64,000 bases of DNA, from the NCBI RefSeq assembly GCF_001941825.1, contig NZ_CP019038.1, positions 5,084,001 to 5,148,000 on the forward strand. The letters run 5' to 3'. The notes under the pieces are model-generated. The model was not told the origin of the DNA and searched no databases. It was given only the letters and a program-made list of their open reading frames with translations. Shown in pieces: positions 39,005 through 50,764 of this stretch; position 1 is the first letter of the stretch, and every line of letters begins with the position of its first letter. The translations under genes were made by a program, and so were the position numbers. The DNA comes from Massilia putida (GTDB lineage Bacteria > Pseudomonadota > Gammaproteobacteria > Burkholderiales > Burkholderiaceae_D).

Positions 39005-40207
39005 ATGGAGTTCGATATGGTCGATAACGCAGCATTGGGCACGGTCATCAAGGTCGTCGGCGTTGGCGGCGCGGGTGGCAATGCGGTTCAGCATATGATC
39101 AACAAGGGTGTCGCGGGCGTCGAGTTCATCGCCGCCAACACGGACGCCCAGGCGCTGGCCGCATCCAGCGCCCACAACATCATCCAGATCGGCGAGTCCG
39201 GCCTGGGCGCCGGCATGCGTCCGGAAATCGGCCGCCAGCTGGCCGAGCAATCGCGCATGCGCATCGAAGACGCGCTGCGCGGCGCGCACATGGTCTTCAT
39301 CGCCGCCGGCATGGGCGGCGGCACGGGCACGGGCGCCGCGCCGATCGTCGCGGAAGTCGCCAAGAGCCTGGGCGCGCTGACCGTGGCCGTCGTCTCGAAG
39401 CCGTTCTCGTACGAAGGCCAGAAGTGCATGGACGTCGCCGAAAACGGTTTGAACGAACTGACCAAGCACGTCGACTCGCTGATCGTCATCCTGAACGAAA
39501 AGCTGGAAGACATCTACGAAGACGAATCGATGCTGGACTGGATGAAGCATGCGGACGACGTGCTGAACAACGCCGTCGCCGGTATCGCCGAGATCATCAA
39601 CGTCCCGGGCCACATCAACGTCGACTTCAACGACGTGAAGACCATCATGAGCGAGCAGGGCAAGGCCATGATGGGCACCGCGACCGCGTCGGGCGTGGAC
39701 CGCGCGCGCATCGCCGCCGAACAGGCCGTCGCGTCGCCGCTGCTGGACGGCATCGACCTGTCGGGCGCGAAGGGCGTGCTGGTGAACGTCACCGCGTCGC
39801 GCGGCCTGAAAGGTAAGGAGATCAAGGAAGTCATGGCCGCCGTGCGCGCCTTCGCGGCACCGGACGCCGCGATCGCACAAGGCATCGCCTACGACGACGA
39901 GATGGGCGACGAACTGCGCGTGACCGTCGTCGCGACGGGCCTGGGCAAGAACAAGGCCAGCATCTCGTTGGTGCAGCCGCAGCAGGTTCTGCGCACCGGC
40001 ACGTACGGCGCGCCGATGATGTCGGGCACGCCGGGCGTGACGGCCGGCGTGACGATGGGTTCGGCGACCGGCGCCGGCGCGATGGACGGCATGAAGCAGC
40101 CGGCCGTGTGGCGCCGCGAGCAGGCCTCCGAGCAGGTGCGCGCGATGCAGAACAACGGCGTCGAAACCTACGACATCCCGGCGTTCCTGCGCAAGCAAGC
40201 CGACTAA
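39005..40207 (+). CDS. ftsZ: Cell division protein FtsZ
   Basis: A 400-residue tubulin homologue forming the division ring. Landmarks: VVGVGGAGGNAV, the tubulin signature GGGTGTG at about 104-110, the T7-loop region NVDFNDVKTIM with the catalytic aspartate, a glycine- and methionine-rich linker (about 320-375) and the C-terminal peptide ETYDIPAFLRKQAD, which binds FtsA and ZipA/ZapD. Its ribosome-binding site AGGAG lies 5-6 nt from the ATG. An intrinsic terminator follows 46 nt after the stop. Confidence 0.98.
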   Translation: MEFDMVDNAALGTVIKVVGVGGAGGNAVQHMINKGVAGVEFIAANTDAQALAASSAHNIIQIGESGLGAGMRPEIGRQLAEQSRMRIEDALRGAHMVFIAAGMGGGTGTGAAPIVAEVAKSLGALTVAVVSKPFSYEGQKCMDVAENGLNELTKHVDSLIVILNEKLEDIYEDESMLDWMKHADDVLNNAVAGIAEIINVPGHINVDFNDVKTIMSEQGKAMMGTATASGVDRARIAAEQAVASPLLDGIDLSGAKGVLVNVTASRGLKGKEIKEVMAAVRAFAAPDAAIAQGIAYDDEMGDELRVTVVATGLGKNKASISLVQPQQVLRTGTYGAPMMSGTPGVTAGVTMGSATGAGAMDGMKQPAVWRREQASEQVRAMQNNGVETYDIPAFLRKQAD

Positions 40208-40252
40208 ACGCAGACTCCCAAGCCGGCTGACCACCGGCGCTCCATGATGCGG

Positions 40253-40289
40253 GGCCAGGCTGTTCCAAGCAGCCTGGCCTTTCGTTTTT
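40253..40289 (+). terminator. Rho-independent terminator after ftsZ
   Basis: GGCCAGGCTG / CAGCCTGGCC, a perfect 10-bp stem with a 7-nt loop, followed by TTTCGTTTTT. It ends the dcw transcription unit. Confidence 0.92.
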
Positions 40290-40290
40290 A

Positions 40291-40364
40291 GAACCGGGGT
40301 CAGAGCCCGATTTTTGGAAATGGATCGTGGGCAGTTGCCAAAATAAGGGCTCTGACCCCGGTTC
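40291..40364. repeat. Large palindromic repeat (GGGGTCAGAGCCC type)
   Basis: Perfect 18-nt inverted arms GAACCGGGGTCAGAGCCC at 40291-40308 and its complement at 40347-40364, with a 38-nt centre that extends the stem imperfectly (TTTTTGG / CCAAAATA). It sits immediately after the ftsZ terminator. A related shorter palindrome lies after secA. This GGGGTCAGA motif resembles extragenic repeats common in Oxalobacteraceae genomes as I remember them; the claim needs checking. Confidence 0.8.
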
Positions 40365-40416
40365 GGGCTGGATCAGGCATACTTGCGGGTTCTGAAACTT
40401 TGAAAGGAATACCACC

Positions 40417-40920
40417 ATGACCATCCAGATCGGCGACCGCCTGCCGGAAGGCTCTCTGCAAGAATTCATCGACGTCGAAACCGAAGGTTGCGCGCTCGGT
40501 CCGAACACGTTCAACGTGTCCGACCTCGTCAAAGGTAGGACCATCGCCATCTTCGGCCTGCCGGGCGCGTTCACCCCGACGTGCTCGGCCCAGCACCTGC
40601 CCGGCTACATCCAGCTGGCCGACCAGCTGAAAGCCAAGGGTGTCGACGAGATCTGGTGCATCTCCGTCAACGACGCGTTCGTGATGGGCGCGTGGGGCCG
40701 CGACCAGAAGGCTACCGGCATCGTGCGCATGATGGCCGACGGCAGCGCCACCTTCACCAAGGCACTGGGCCTGGAATTCGACCTCGTCGCCAAGGGCTTC
40801 GGTGTGCGTTCCAAGCGTTACTCGATGCTCGTGCAGGACGGCGTCGTCAAGCAGCTGAACATCGAGAACGGCGGCTTCGACGTGTCGTCGGCCGAGACGC
40901 TGCTGAAGCAACTGGGCTGA
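40417..40920 (+). CDS. Peroxiredoxin, Prx5/PrxII (redoxin) type
   Basis: A 167-residue thiol peroxidase. The peroxidatic cysteine is Cys56 in PGAFTPTC, the Prx5-type form of the PxxxT/SxxC motif; further cysteines are Cys25 and Cys81 (EIWCISVND). The family reduces H2O2 and alkyl hydroperoxides, often with glutathione or glutaredoxin. It is the usual gene found downstream of ftsZ in beta-proteobacteria. GAAAGGAAT precedes the ATG. Confidence 0.93.
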   Translation: MTIQIGDRLPEGSLQEFIDVETEGCALGPNTFNVSDLVKGRTIAIFGLPGAFTPTCSAQHLPGYIQLADQLKAKGVDEIWCISVNDAFVMGAWGRDQKATGIVRMMADGSATFTKALGLEFDLVAKGFGVRSKRYSMLVQDGVVKQLNIENGGFDVSSAETLLKQLG

Positions 40921-40927
40921 TCGCTCC

Positions 40928-41377
40928 TTGATCATCAACACCGAGACGCCGGACCAGCCCGAGGTGCGCGACATGCTCGCGCGCCTCGACGCGTACTGCG
41001 CCGCGTTGTACCCGGCCGAGAGCAATCACCTGTTGGATGTGGCGTCGCTCATGCAGGGCGACGTGCTGTTCCTCGTCGCGCGCGACGTCGACGGCGCGGC
41101 GGTCGGTTGCGCGGCCCTCGTCAACCGGCAGACGTACGGCGAGGTGAAACGGATGTTCGTCGACGAGCGCAAACGCGGCCTGGGCACGGGCCGCAAGCTG
41201 CTCGAGCATCTCGTGATGTTCGCGCGGATGTCGGGCCTGTCCGTGCTGCGGCTGGAAACCGGCATCCACCAGCCGGAGGCGATCGGCCTGTACGAGCGCG
41301 CCGGTTTCGAGCGCCGCGCGCCGTTCGGCGATTACCAGGAAGACCCGCTGTCGCTGTTCATGGAGAAGCGGCTGTGA
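40928..41377 (+). CDS. GNAT family N-acetyltransferase
   Basis: A 149-residue acetyltransferase. The acetyl-CoA motif A is visible as VKRMFVDERKRGLGTGRKLLEHL, followed by motif B LETGIHQPEAIGLYERAGFERR. The N-terminal ALDAYCAALYPAESNH-like segment is characteristic of a subgroup of GNATs. The start is proposed as TTG 40928 because this keeps the family N-terminus, but there is no ribosome-binding site before it; ATG 40973 has GAGGTG 6 nt upstream and is the alternative. It overlaps the next gene by 4 nt. Confidence 0.82.
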   Translation: MIINTETPDQPEVRDMLARLDAYCAALYPAESNHLLDVASLMQGDVLFLVARDVDGAAVGCAALVNRQTYGEVKRMFVDERKRGLGTGRKLLEHLVMFARMSGLSVLRLETGIHQPEAIGLYERAGFERRAPFGDYQEDPLSLFMEKRL

Positions 41378-42255
41378 GCCGGCTCGCCGGGAATATGCGC
41401 AGCATCCGCGCGATGCTGGTCTGCGTCGCCATGTTCTCGATCATGGACATGACGATGAAGCTCCTGTCCGCGCATTTCCCGGCGATGCAGGTGGCGGCGA
41501 TCCGCGCGCTGTCCGCGCTGCCGCTCGTCGGCGCGTATCTGTTCTGGCGCGGCGGCCAGCGTTCGCTGCTGCGCATCCGCTGGCCGCTGCACCTGCTGCG
41601 CGGGGCCATCGGCATCGCGATGCTGTCGCTGTTCACGTACGGCCTCAAGACGCTGTCGCTGGCCGAGGCGTATTCGATCTTCTTCGTCGGTCCGATCCTG
41701 ATCACGGCGCTGTCCGTGTTCGTGCTGGGCGAGCGCGTGAACGGTGCGCGCTGGATCGCGATCGGCGTCGGCATGGCCGGCGTGCTCGTCGTGCTGCGGC
41801 CGACCGGCGCCGGCTTCTTCACCCTGGGCGGACTCGCCGTGCTGGCCGCGGCCGTGTGCTATGCCGTGTCGGCCGTCGCCGGCCGCGTGCTGGCGCGTAC
41901 GGACCGGGGCGAGCACATGATGTTCTGGCTGATGGTCTTGATGGCCCTCGGCGCGACGCCGCTGGCCGCGCCCGCGTGGGTGCCCGTGCAGGCCGAGCAC
42001 TGGCTGTTGATCTTGTCGCTGGCCGTCAGCGGTTTCTTCGGCCAGCTGGCGCTGACGGAAGCGTTCAGCCATGGCGAGGCGTCGGTCGTGGCACCGTTCG
42101 AGTACACGGCGCTGGCGTGGGGCGTGGCCATCGACTGGCTCATGTGGAAAACCTTGCCAGATGAATATACTTTGCTGGGTGCCGCCATCATCATTGGCAG
42201 TGGCCTGTACCTGATCCGCCACGAAACCGTGCACGCGGAGGCCGAGCATCCGTGA
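41374..42255 (+). CDS. EamA/DMT-family membrane transporter
   Basis: A 293-residue protein with ten predicted TM helices arranged as two EamA repeats (residues about 8-140 and 150-285). The second-repeat motif around [32 protein letters not shown] is typical. Drug/metabolite transporters of this family export amino acids or other small metabolites; substrate unknown. The start is GTG 41374, with GGAG 8 nt upstream, overlapping the GNAT stop by 4 nt; ATG 41395 is the alternative. GNAT and transporter are probably co-translated. Confidence 0.88.
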   Translation: MSRLAGNMRSIRAMLVCVAMFSIMDMTMKLLSAHFPAMQVAAIRALSALPLVGAYLFWRGGQRSLLRIRWPLHLLRGAIGIAMLSLFTYGLKTLSLAEAYSIFFVGPILITALSVFVLGERVNGARWIAIGVGMAGVLVVLRPTGAGFFTLGGLAVLAAAVCYAVSAVAGRVLARTDRGEHMMFWLMVLMALGATPLAAPAWVPVQAEHWLLILSLAVSGFFGQLALTEAFSHGEASVVAPFEYTALAWGVAIDWLMWKTLPDEYTLLGAAIIIGSGLYLIRHETVHAEAEHP

Positions 42256-42316
42256 AAACGTGGTGTTCCTGCCACCTGGAGGCCGGCCCCTCCCGGCGTT
42301 GCCGGAAGCCCTACGA

Positions 42317-42322
42317 TATAAT
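42317..42322 (+). promoter_or_regulatory. TATAAT -10 box directly before lpxC
   Basis: A perfect TATAAT lies 6 nt before the A of the lpxC ATG, so a transcript from it would begin at or next to the start codon. No clear -35 stands 15-19 nt upstream, and no ribosome-binding site lies between the box and the ATG. Its use as a promoter is therefore an inference. Confidence 0.5.
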
Positions 42323-42328
42323 CGAACG

Positions 42329-43264
42329 ATGCTCAAACAACGAACCATCAAACAACTGGTGCGCACGACAGGTGTCGGCCTGCACTCCGGCACCAAGGTC
42401 GAGCTGACCCTGCGTCCGGCCGCCGCCGATACGGGCATCGTGTTCCGCCGCGTCGACCTCGACCCCATCGTCGAGTTCCCGTCGAATGCCGACATCGTGG
42501 GCGACACGCGCATGGCGTCGGTGCTCACGCAGGGCAATGCGCGCGTCTCGACCGTCGAGCACCTGATGTCGGCCTGCGCCGGTCTCGGCATCGACAATCT
42601 GTATGTCGACGTCACGGCCGAAGAGATTCCGATCATGGACGGTTCCGCGTCGTCGTTCGTGTTCCTGCTGCAGCAGGCGGGCGTGCAGGAGCAGGCCGCG
42701 CCCAAGAAATTCATCCGCGTGTTGGCCCCCGTGGAAGTCCGCCAGGGCAGCGGCGCCAACGAAAAATGGGCGCGCTTGAGCCCGTACGACGGCTTCAAGC
42801 TCGACTTCTTCATCGAATTCAACCACCCGGCCGTGGACGGCACGACGCAGCGCGCCGTCGTCGACTTCGGCAAGGTCTCGTACGTGCACGACGTGGCGCG
42901 TGCCCGCACGTTCGGCTTCATGCAGGACGTGGAAAGCCTGCGCGGCATGGGCCTGGCGCGCGGCGGCTCGCTGGAAAACGCGATCGTGATGGACGAGTAC
43001 CGCATCCTGAACGCGGACGGCCTGCGCTACGAAGACGAATTCGTGCGCCACAAGATCCTCGATGCGATCGGCGACCTGTACCTCGTCGGCGCGCCGCTGC
43101 TGGCCAGCTACGAGGCGCACAAGTCGGGCCACGGCCTCAACAACCTGTTGCTGCGCGAATTGCTGGCGCATCCGGAAGCGTACGAGATCGTGTCTTTCGA
43201 TGCGCAGGAGCGGGCGCCCGTGTCGTATGGGGCGCAGATGGAGCGGGAGTGGGCGCTGACGTAG
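42329..43264 (+). CDS. lpxC: UDP-3-O-acyl-N-acetylglucosamine deacetylase LpxC
   Basis: A 311-residue zinc deacetylase for the committed step of lipid A biosynthesis. Zinc-site and catalytic motifs: [21 protein letters not shown] at the start, [31 protein letters not shown] and the distal [15 protein letters not shown] with KSGHGLNN. Full length. The ATG at 42329 is the natural start. It is not preceded by a ribosome-binding site, which is unusual for an essential gene. Confidence 0.96.
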   Translation: MLKQRTIKQLVRTTGVGLHSGTKVELTLRPAAADTGIVFRRVDLDPIVEFPSNADIVGDTRMASVLTQGNARVSTVEHLMSACAGLGIDNLYVDVTAEEIPIMDGSASSFVFLLQQAGVQEQAAPKKFIRVLAPVEVRQGSGANEKWARLSPYDGFKLDFFIEFNHPAVDGTTQRAVVDFGKVSYVHDVARARTFGFMQDVESLRGMGLARGGSLENAIVMDEYRILNADGLRYEDEFVRHKILDAIGDLYLVGAPLLASYEAHKSGHGLNNLLLRELLAHPEAYEIVSFDAQERAPVSYGAQMEREWALT

Positions 43265-43433
43265 GCTAGACGGCCCCACCCGGCGGCGTGATGCCCGGCG
43301 GCGTGACCGCCGTCTACGCGTTCATGCGGCGTTGGCGTGCCGTGGTTGAAAACCGGCGTCGTGCGATCGTTCGACGATTGACCGGTACGTATCACCGCGT
43401 GGACGGCAAGCCGGCTGCGCGCCCCGGTCCACC

Positions 43434-43928
43434 CTACTTGCGCCGCGCCGCCAGCCGTCTGATCGCCGCGATCAGCGCCGCATTCTGCTGGGTCTCCGGC
43501 AACGTTTCCCCCAACTGCTCGAACGCTTCCACCGCCGTCGGCGGCAGGGTCAAGGTCGACTGTTTCGGTTCCTCGCGCACGGGCACGTTCGGCCGCATCT
43601 GGATCTTGATGCGCACGTTGTCCACCTGCCATCCCTTTTTCTGCAAACCCGCCTGCAACTTGGGCAGCTGCTGCTTGAGCTTGGCTGCGACGGCCGAGGA
43701 GGGCACGGCGAGCGTCAGCGTAGCCTCCTGGAACGACAGCACGTCGCAGCCGGCGTACATCGGCGGCAGGATCGCCTTGACGTCGCGCTGCAGGTTGCCC
43801 ACGCGCAGGGCGGTCGGCATGAGGGCGGCGAGACGGTCGTTGGAGCGCAGGAAGTCGGTCGCCACGAACGACGTCTTGCGGTCGCGGGTGCCGTAGATAT
43901 GGAAGGGACGCTGATTCGGAGACTGCAT
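43434..43928 (-). CDS. DciA-like DUF721 protein
   Basis: A 164-residue protein with the DUF721 region LAALMPTALRVGNLQRDVKAILPPMYAGCDVLSFQEATLTLAVPSSAVAAKLKQQLPKLQAGLQKKGW. This is the single-domain fold of DciA, the replicative helicase loader found where DnaC is absent; DUF721 homologues are usually assigned to that role. The ATG at 43928 has no strong ribosome-binding site. It lies on the opposite strand between lpxC and secA, its usual place in this lineage. Nothing recognisable is seen in 43265-43433. Confidence 0.82.
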   Translation of the reverse strand: MQSPNQRPFHIYGTRDRKTSFVATDFLRSNDRLAALMPTALRVGNLQRDVKAILPPMYAGCDVLSFQEATLTLAVPSSAVAAKLKQQLPKLQAGLQKKGWQVDNVRIKIQMRPNVPVREEPKQSTLTLPPTAVEAFEQLGETLPETQQNAALIAAIRRLAARRK

Positions 43929-44174
43929 ATTTGGACCATACCACAGCCGCGCGCCACGCCGCGAACAATCGTGCGCGAAAAGTGCGATCGAATGCAATTT
44001 GATAACATTTTTCGGCTGGCCGCACTTGTGATCCGCCGGGCGAACCCCAAGTGTGGCCGCATCGCATGATAAAATCGGTGGCTTTTTGCCATTGGCGCTC
44101 TCGGGTGGATATCTTTTTGCTATCATCCTGGGCTCCTCGGACCCTTTTCGCGGCGTACTTTTGAAGAACACAGC

Positions 44175-46958
<2,784 letters not shown>

Positions 46959-46974
46959 TGCCGTAACCCCCAAC

Positions 46975-47002
46975 AAAAAAGGCACCTGCAGGTGCCTTTT
47001 TT
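46975..47002. terminator. Bidirectional Rho-independent terminator after secA
   Basis: GGCACCTGCAGGTGCC, a perfect 16-bp palindrome, flanked by AAAAAA on the left and TTTTTT on the right. It serves secA on the plus strand and the convergent MerR gene on the minus strand. Confidence 0.9.
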
Positions 47003-47025
47003 GTTGCCCAAAATTTTTTGCCAAA

Positions 47026-47044
47026 ACCGGGGTCTGACCCCGGT
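47026..47044. repeat. Short palindrome of the GGGGTC...GACCCC family
   Basis: ACCGGGGTC-T-GACCCCGGT, perfect 9-bp arms, followed by CAGAG. It shares the CCGGGGTC core with the repeat at 40291-40364. It lies between the secA terminator and the stop of the MerR gene. Confidence 0.7.
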
Positions 47045-47056
47045 CAGAGAACTGCG

Positions 47057-48067
47057 TCAGGCGGTCAGCGCCTTGCGCAGCCAGGCCAGCGTCGCATCGC
47101 CGATGCCGGGCCCCATGCGCAGCAGGGGTTCCGTCGCGGTGGCCTTGCGGAAGGCGTCGATATCGTGCTGGTCGGTGCCGACCATGGCATGGAACAGGTC
47201 CATCCATTGGCGTCCGAGGTCGCGCGCCCGCGGTCCGGAGCCTCCCGGATCGGCCTTGATCTCGGCCTGCACCTGCGCGATCAGGGCCGTCCACTCGTGG
47301 CCGCGCGCGGCGAAGTGGCGGCCCATGCGTTCGACGATTTCCGGCCGCATGTATTTCGCCCACGTGTCCAGCTTGAGCGCGCCGACGGCGGCCTTCACGT
47401 AGTCCAGCACGGGCTGCAGCATGCCGACGGCGTCCTTCTCGCGATCGGCCATCACGTTGAGCTTCGCCGCGAGCGCCGCGTCGCCGCCGGTGTCGCGGTC
47501 GAACGTCTGCAGCCAGCGCGTGGCGAAGGCCTTGGCGGCATCGGCATGCGGCGGGACCTGCGATTCGATCAGGCCGCGCGCCTGCTCGACCATGCCTTGC
47601 CACTGGGCCTTCGCGGCATCGTTGCGGACCATCGGCAGGCGGTCCAGTTCTTCCTTGGTGAAGTAGCGTTCGTACACGTTCGTCATGTCCATGGTGTTCT
47701 CCAGAGTGGTGAGCCACGTGGACAGGTCAGGCGCGCCGCCGCGCACGAGCTCTGCGCGTACCCGCAGCAGCTGGTCGCGCGCGCGCGAGGCTTGCGCCAT
47801 GCGTGTTTCGAGCGCTTCCAGCTGGCGGTCGACGATCGCCAGCGGCGAGCCCGCCGGAATGTCCAGCGTGAGGCCGATGTCGGACAGGCTCAGACCGAAC
47901 GCGCGCAGGGCCTGAATGCGGTGCAGGCGCGCCACGTCGTCGCGGTCGTAGAGCCGGTAGCCGGCATCGGAACGCGCCGAGGGACGGAGCAGGCCGATGC
48001 TGTCGTAGTGGTGCAGGGTGCGTACCGTCAGGTTGGCCAGGGCGGCCAGCTCTCCCACTTTCAGCAT
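47057..48067 (-). CDS. MerR family transcriptional regulator with TipAS-like domain
   Basis: A 336-residue regulator. The N-terminal MerR winged helix (MLKVGELAALANLTVRTLHHYDSIGLLRPSARSDAGYRLYDRDDV, residues 1-45) is followed by the coiled-coil dimer helix and, from about residue 130, an alpha-helical C-terminal region (YFTKEELDRLPMV...ARGHEW) resembling the TipAS/antibiotic-recognition domain of TipA-type MerR proteins. It probably responds to a small molecule; the ligand and target promoter are unknown. It is 56 nt from the adjacent exporter gene on the same strand and may control it. Confidence 0.9.
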   Translation of the reverse strand: MLKVGELAALANLTVRTLHHYDSIGLLRPSARSDAGYRLYDRDDVARLHRIQALRAFGLSLSDIGLTLDIPAGSPLAIVDRQLEALETRMAQASRARDQLLRVRAELVRGGAPDLSTWLTTLENTMDMTNVYERYFTKEELDRLPMVRNDAAKAQWQGMVEQARGLIESQVPPHADAAKAFATRWLQTFDRDTGGDAALAAKLNVMADREKDAVGMLQPVLDYVKAAVGALKLDTWAKYMRPEIVERMGRHFAARGHEWTALIAQVQAEIKADPGGSGPRARDLGRQWMDLFHAMVGTDQHDIDAFRKATATEPLLRMGPGIGDATLAWLRKALTA

Positions 48068-48123
48068 CGTTCGTCTCCGTTCTTCAGCGTGAGGACAGTT
48101 TCAGGCCTCACGTCGCGTGAGGG

Positions 48124-49185
48124 TCAAGCGGTATGCGCTTCGCGCAAGGCGCGCGCCTCGTGCCACAGGGTGACGAACAAGGTCATCACGACCGGACCGA
48201 CGAACAGGCCGATCAGGCCCAGCGTCTCGACGCCGCCGAGGATGCCCAGCAGGACCGCGAGGAAGGGCAGCTGCGTCGCGTTGCCGATCATCGCGGGACG
48301 CACGAAGTGGTCGGCCACGAACAGGATCACGATGCCCAGGACGAGGATCGCGATCGCGGCGATCGTCGCGCCCTGGTAGGCCAGCAGGGCGGCGGCCGCG
48401 CCGAAGGCGAGCGGCGCGCCGAACGGGATGATGGCGAGGATGCCCGTGACCGCGGCCCACAGCACGGCCGATGGCACGCCCGCGAACTGGTAGCCGATGC
48501 CCAGCAGGACGCCTTCCGCGAGGCCGACGAGCACGAGGCCGTTGACGGTGGCGCGCACGGCGACGGGCACCTTCAGCGAGAACAGGGTCCAGCGCTCGGC
48601 GCCGATCATGTGCGCGCCGATGGCGTTCGTCTGGCGCTGCAGCGCGGCGCCGTCCTTGTAGAAGAAGAACAGGCAGAGGAACGCGAACAGCACGTCGATG
48701 AGACGGTGCATGACGCCGCTGCCCACCCGCTTGAGCACTTCGCTGGCGGTCTGCATGCGGCCGACGGAACCGTCCTGCAGCAGGTGTGCGAGGCCGTGCG
48801 GCTGGCCCAGCGTGGCGAGCCACCAGTTGTAGATGGCGTCGCCGGCGAACGGGATGCGGTGCAGCCATTCCGGTGCCGCGAGACCTTCCGTATTGGCGCC
48901 GGCGACCAGCTGGGCCAGCGCCGGCGCCTGGCGCGCGGCCTGCGTGACGCCCAGCGCGAGCGGGGTGATGAAGACGATGGCGGCGACGATGGTGACGAGG
49001 GCCGCCGCGAGGATGGTGCGCCCTTTCAACAGCGTGCGGGCGCGCACGTACAACGGCCAAGTGGCGATGCACAGGATGGCTGCCCACAGCAGCGGCAGGA
49101 TGAAGCGCTGCGTCACGAACAGGGCGCACAGGACGATCGCCAGCGAAAAGCCGGCGCTCAGCACATCGCGTTGGTTGTCGGTCAT
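48124..49185 (-). CDS. AI-2E family transporter (TqsA/PerM type)
   Basis: A 353-residue polytopic protein with about seven or eight TM helices, ending RALREAHTA. Features of the AI-2E/PerM exporter family: FFFYKDGAALQ, the GVQ-like VGLAEGVLLGIGYQFAGVPSA and the AIIPFGAPLAFG motif. Family members export autoinducer-2 or other small compounds; the true substrate here is unknown. AGGAGG stands just before the ATG at 49185. Confidence 0.88.
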   Translation of the reverse strand: MTDNQRDVLSAGFSLAIVLCALFVTQRFILPLLWAAILCIATWPLYVRARTLLKGRTILAAALVTIVAAIVFITPLALGVTQAARQAPALAQLVAGANTEGLAAPEWLHRIPFAGDAIYNWWLATLGQPHGLAHLLQDGSVGRMQTASEVLKRVGSGVMHRLIDVLFAFLCLFFFYKDGAALQRQTNAIGAHMIGAERWTLFSLKVPVAVRATVNGLVLVGLAEGVLLGIGYQFAGVPSAVLWAAVTGILAIIPFGAPLAFGAAAALLAYQGATIAAIAILVLGIVILFVADHFVRPAMIGNATQLPFLAVLLGILGGVETLGLIGLFVGPVVMTLFVTLWHEARALREAHTA

Positions 49186-49340
49186 TACTCCTCCTTAGAT
49201 GGATCATCTTACCAAAGCGGCATCGCCGGGTAAGTAATGTTGCCGATTATTAATTGACCAACTTAAGCGTGTATTAACAGTCCGCCATCACTAACCACCG
49301 CGTCGCCCCCGCACCTACCACCGTCGTCCGGCAGTCACCA

Positions 49341-49425
49341 CCGTCGCGCCCGCGCAGGCGGGCCCAATTTTGCATGCGCAGTGGCGGCGCATGGGAACTT
49401 GGATCCCACCCGCGCAGGGACGACG
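49341..49425. repeat. REP-like element pair upstream of argJ
   Basis: Within the 334-nt gap 49186-49519, GCCCGC-GCAG-GCGGGC (49348-49363) forms a hairpin after CGTCGC. The element at about 49399-49425 carries ACCCGCGCAGGGACGACG in the opposite orientation. Both resemble one repeat of the form CGTCG-CCC-GCGC-GGG. A third related copy lies at 52087-52121. Closer to argJ, TACAAT at 49477-49482 may be its -10 box; no -35 was recognised. Confidence 0.6.
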
Positions 49426-49519
49426 TTTCATGGCTGGCGGATGAACCGGGTGTCCGTGCGCATTCCCTACAGGCGGTACAATACCGGACCTTCTTTCCAT
49501 CTTTTCATTAGAGAACGCC

Positions 49520-50758
49520 ATGGCCGTCAATTCCCCCCTGCCCGTCGCCGCCGACCTGAAACCCGTCGCCGGCATCGAACTCGGTTACGCCGAAGCCGGC
49601 ATCAAGAAGCCGAACCGCAAGGATGTGCTGGTGATGAAGCTCGCCGAAGGGGCGACCGTCGCCGGCGTGTTCACGAAGAACCGCTTCTGCGCGGCGCCGG
49701 TCCAGGTGAGCAAGGCGAATCTCGAGGCGGTGAAGGGTGGCGGCAAGCCGATCCGCGCGCTGGTCGTCAACACGGGCAACGCGAACGCGGGTACCGGTGA
49801 ACCGGGCCTGCAGAACGCGCAGGCCACGTGCGCCGAAGTCGCGCGCCTGCTGGGCCTCGACGCGCAGCAGGTGCTGCCGTTCTCCACCGGCGTGATCCTC
49901 GAGCCGCTGCCGGTGCAAAAGATCGTCGCGGGCCTGCCGGCCGCCATCGCGAACCTGAAGGCCGACAACTGGTTCAACGCGGCCGAAGCCATCATGACGA
50001 CGGACACCCAGCCGAAAGCGGCTTCCGTCACGACCACGATCGGCGGCCACGCCGTCACGATGACCGGCATCAGCAAGGGCGCCGGCATGATCAAGCCGAA
50101 CATGGCGACGATGCTGGGCTACCTGGCGTTCGACGCGAAGGTCGCGCAGCCGGTGCTGGACGAACTCGTGAAGTACGCGGCCGACCGCTCGTTCAACAGC
50201 ATCACCATCGACGGCGACACGTCGACCAACGATTCCTTCATCCTCGTCGCCACGGGCGCCGGTTCGCTCGTCGTCGATTCGACCGACAGCCAGGACTACA
50301 TCGCGCTGCGCGACGCCGTCACCGGCATCTCGCGCCACCTGGCGCAGCAGATCATCCGCGACGGCGAAGGCGCCACCAAGTTCATCACCATCACGGTGGA
50401 GCAGGGCCGCGACATGGAAGAGTGCCGCAAGATCGCCTACGCCATCGCCCACTCGCCGCTCGTGAAGACCGCGTTCTTCGCCTCCGACCCGAACCTGGGC
50501 CGCATCCTGGCCGCGATCGGCTACGCGGGCGTGGACGACCTGGATACGTCGAAGCTGGACCTGTACCTCGACGACGTCCTCGTCGCCAAGGTCGGCGGCC
50601 GCAACCCCGAGTACAAGGAAGCGGACGGCCAGCGCGTGATGAAGAAGGCCGAGATCCTCGTGCGCGTCGTGCTCGCGCGCGGCGAGCAAGACGCGACCGT
50701 GTGGACCTGCGACCTGTCGCACGACTACGTTTCGATCAACGCCGACTATCGTTCGTAA
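49520..50758 (+). CDS. argJ: Bifunctional ornithine acetyltransferase / N-acetylglutamate synthase
   Basis: A 412-residue enzyme of arginine biosynthesis. It cleaves itself between Ala196 and Thr197 in the motif [12 protein letters not shown], Thr197 becoming the nucleophile of the beta subunit. The upstream ISKGAGMI and the downstream [12 protein letters not shown] segments are also conserved. ArgJ recycles the acetyl group from N-acetylornithine to glutamate. It opens an argJ - DUF815 - Nudix unit, with the next gene 6 nt downstream. Confidence 0.97.
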   Translation: MAVNSPLPVAADLKPVAGIELGYAEAGIKKPNRKDVLVMKLAEGATVAGVFTKNRFCAAPVQVSKANLEAVKGGGKPIRALVVNTGNANAGTGEPGLQNAQATCAEVARLLGLDAQQVLPFSTGVILEPLPVQKIVAGLPAAIANLKADNWFNAAEAIMTTDTQPKAASVTTTIGGHAVTMTGISKGAGMIKPNMATMLGYLAFDAKVAQPVLDELVKYAADRSFNSITIDGDTSTNDSFILVATGAGSLVVDSTDSQDYIALRDAVTGISRHLAQQIIRDGEGATKFITITVEQGRDMEECRKIAYAIAHSPLVKTAFFASDPNLGRILAAIGYAGVDDLDTSKLDLYLDDVLVAKVGGRNPEYKEADGQRVMKKAEILVRVVLARGEQDATVWTCDLSHDYVSINADYRS

Positions 50759-50764
50759 CGCCTC

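Noticed and set aside
43288..43896. Plus-strand frame between lpxC and secA
   Set aside because: It is the shadow of the minus-strand dciA-like gene, which has a recognisable DUF721 sequence.
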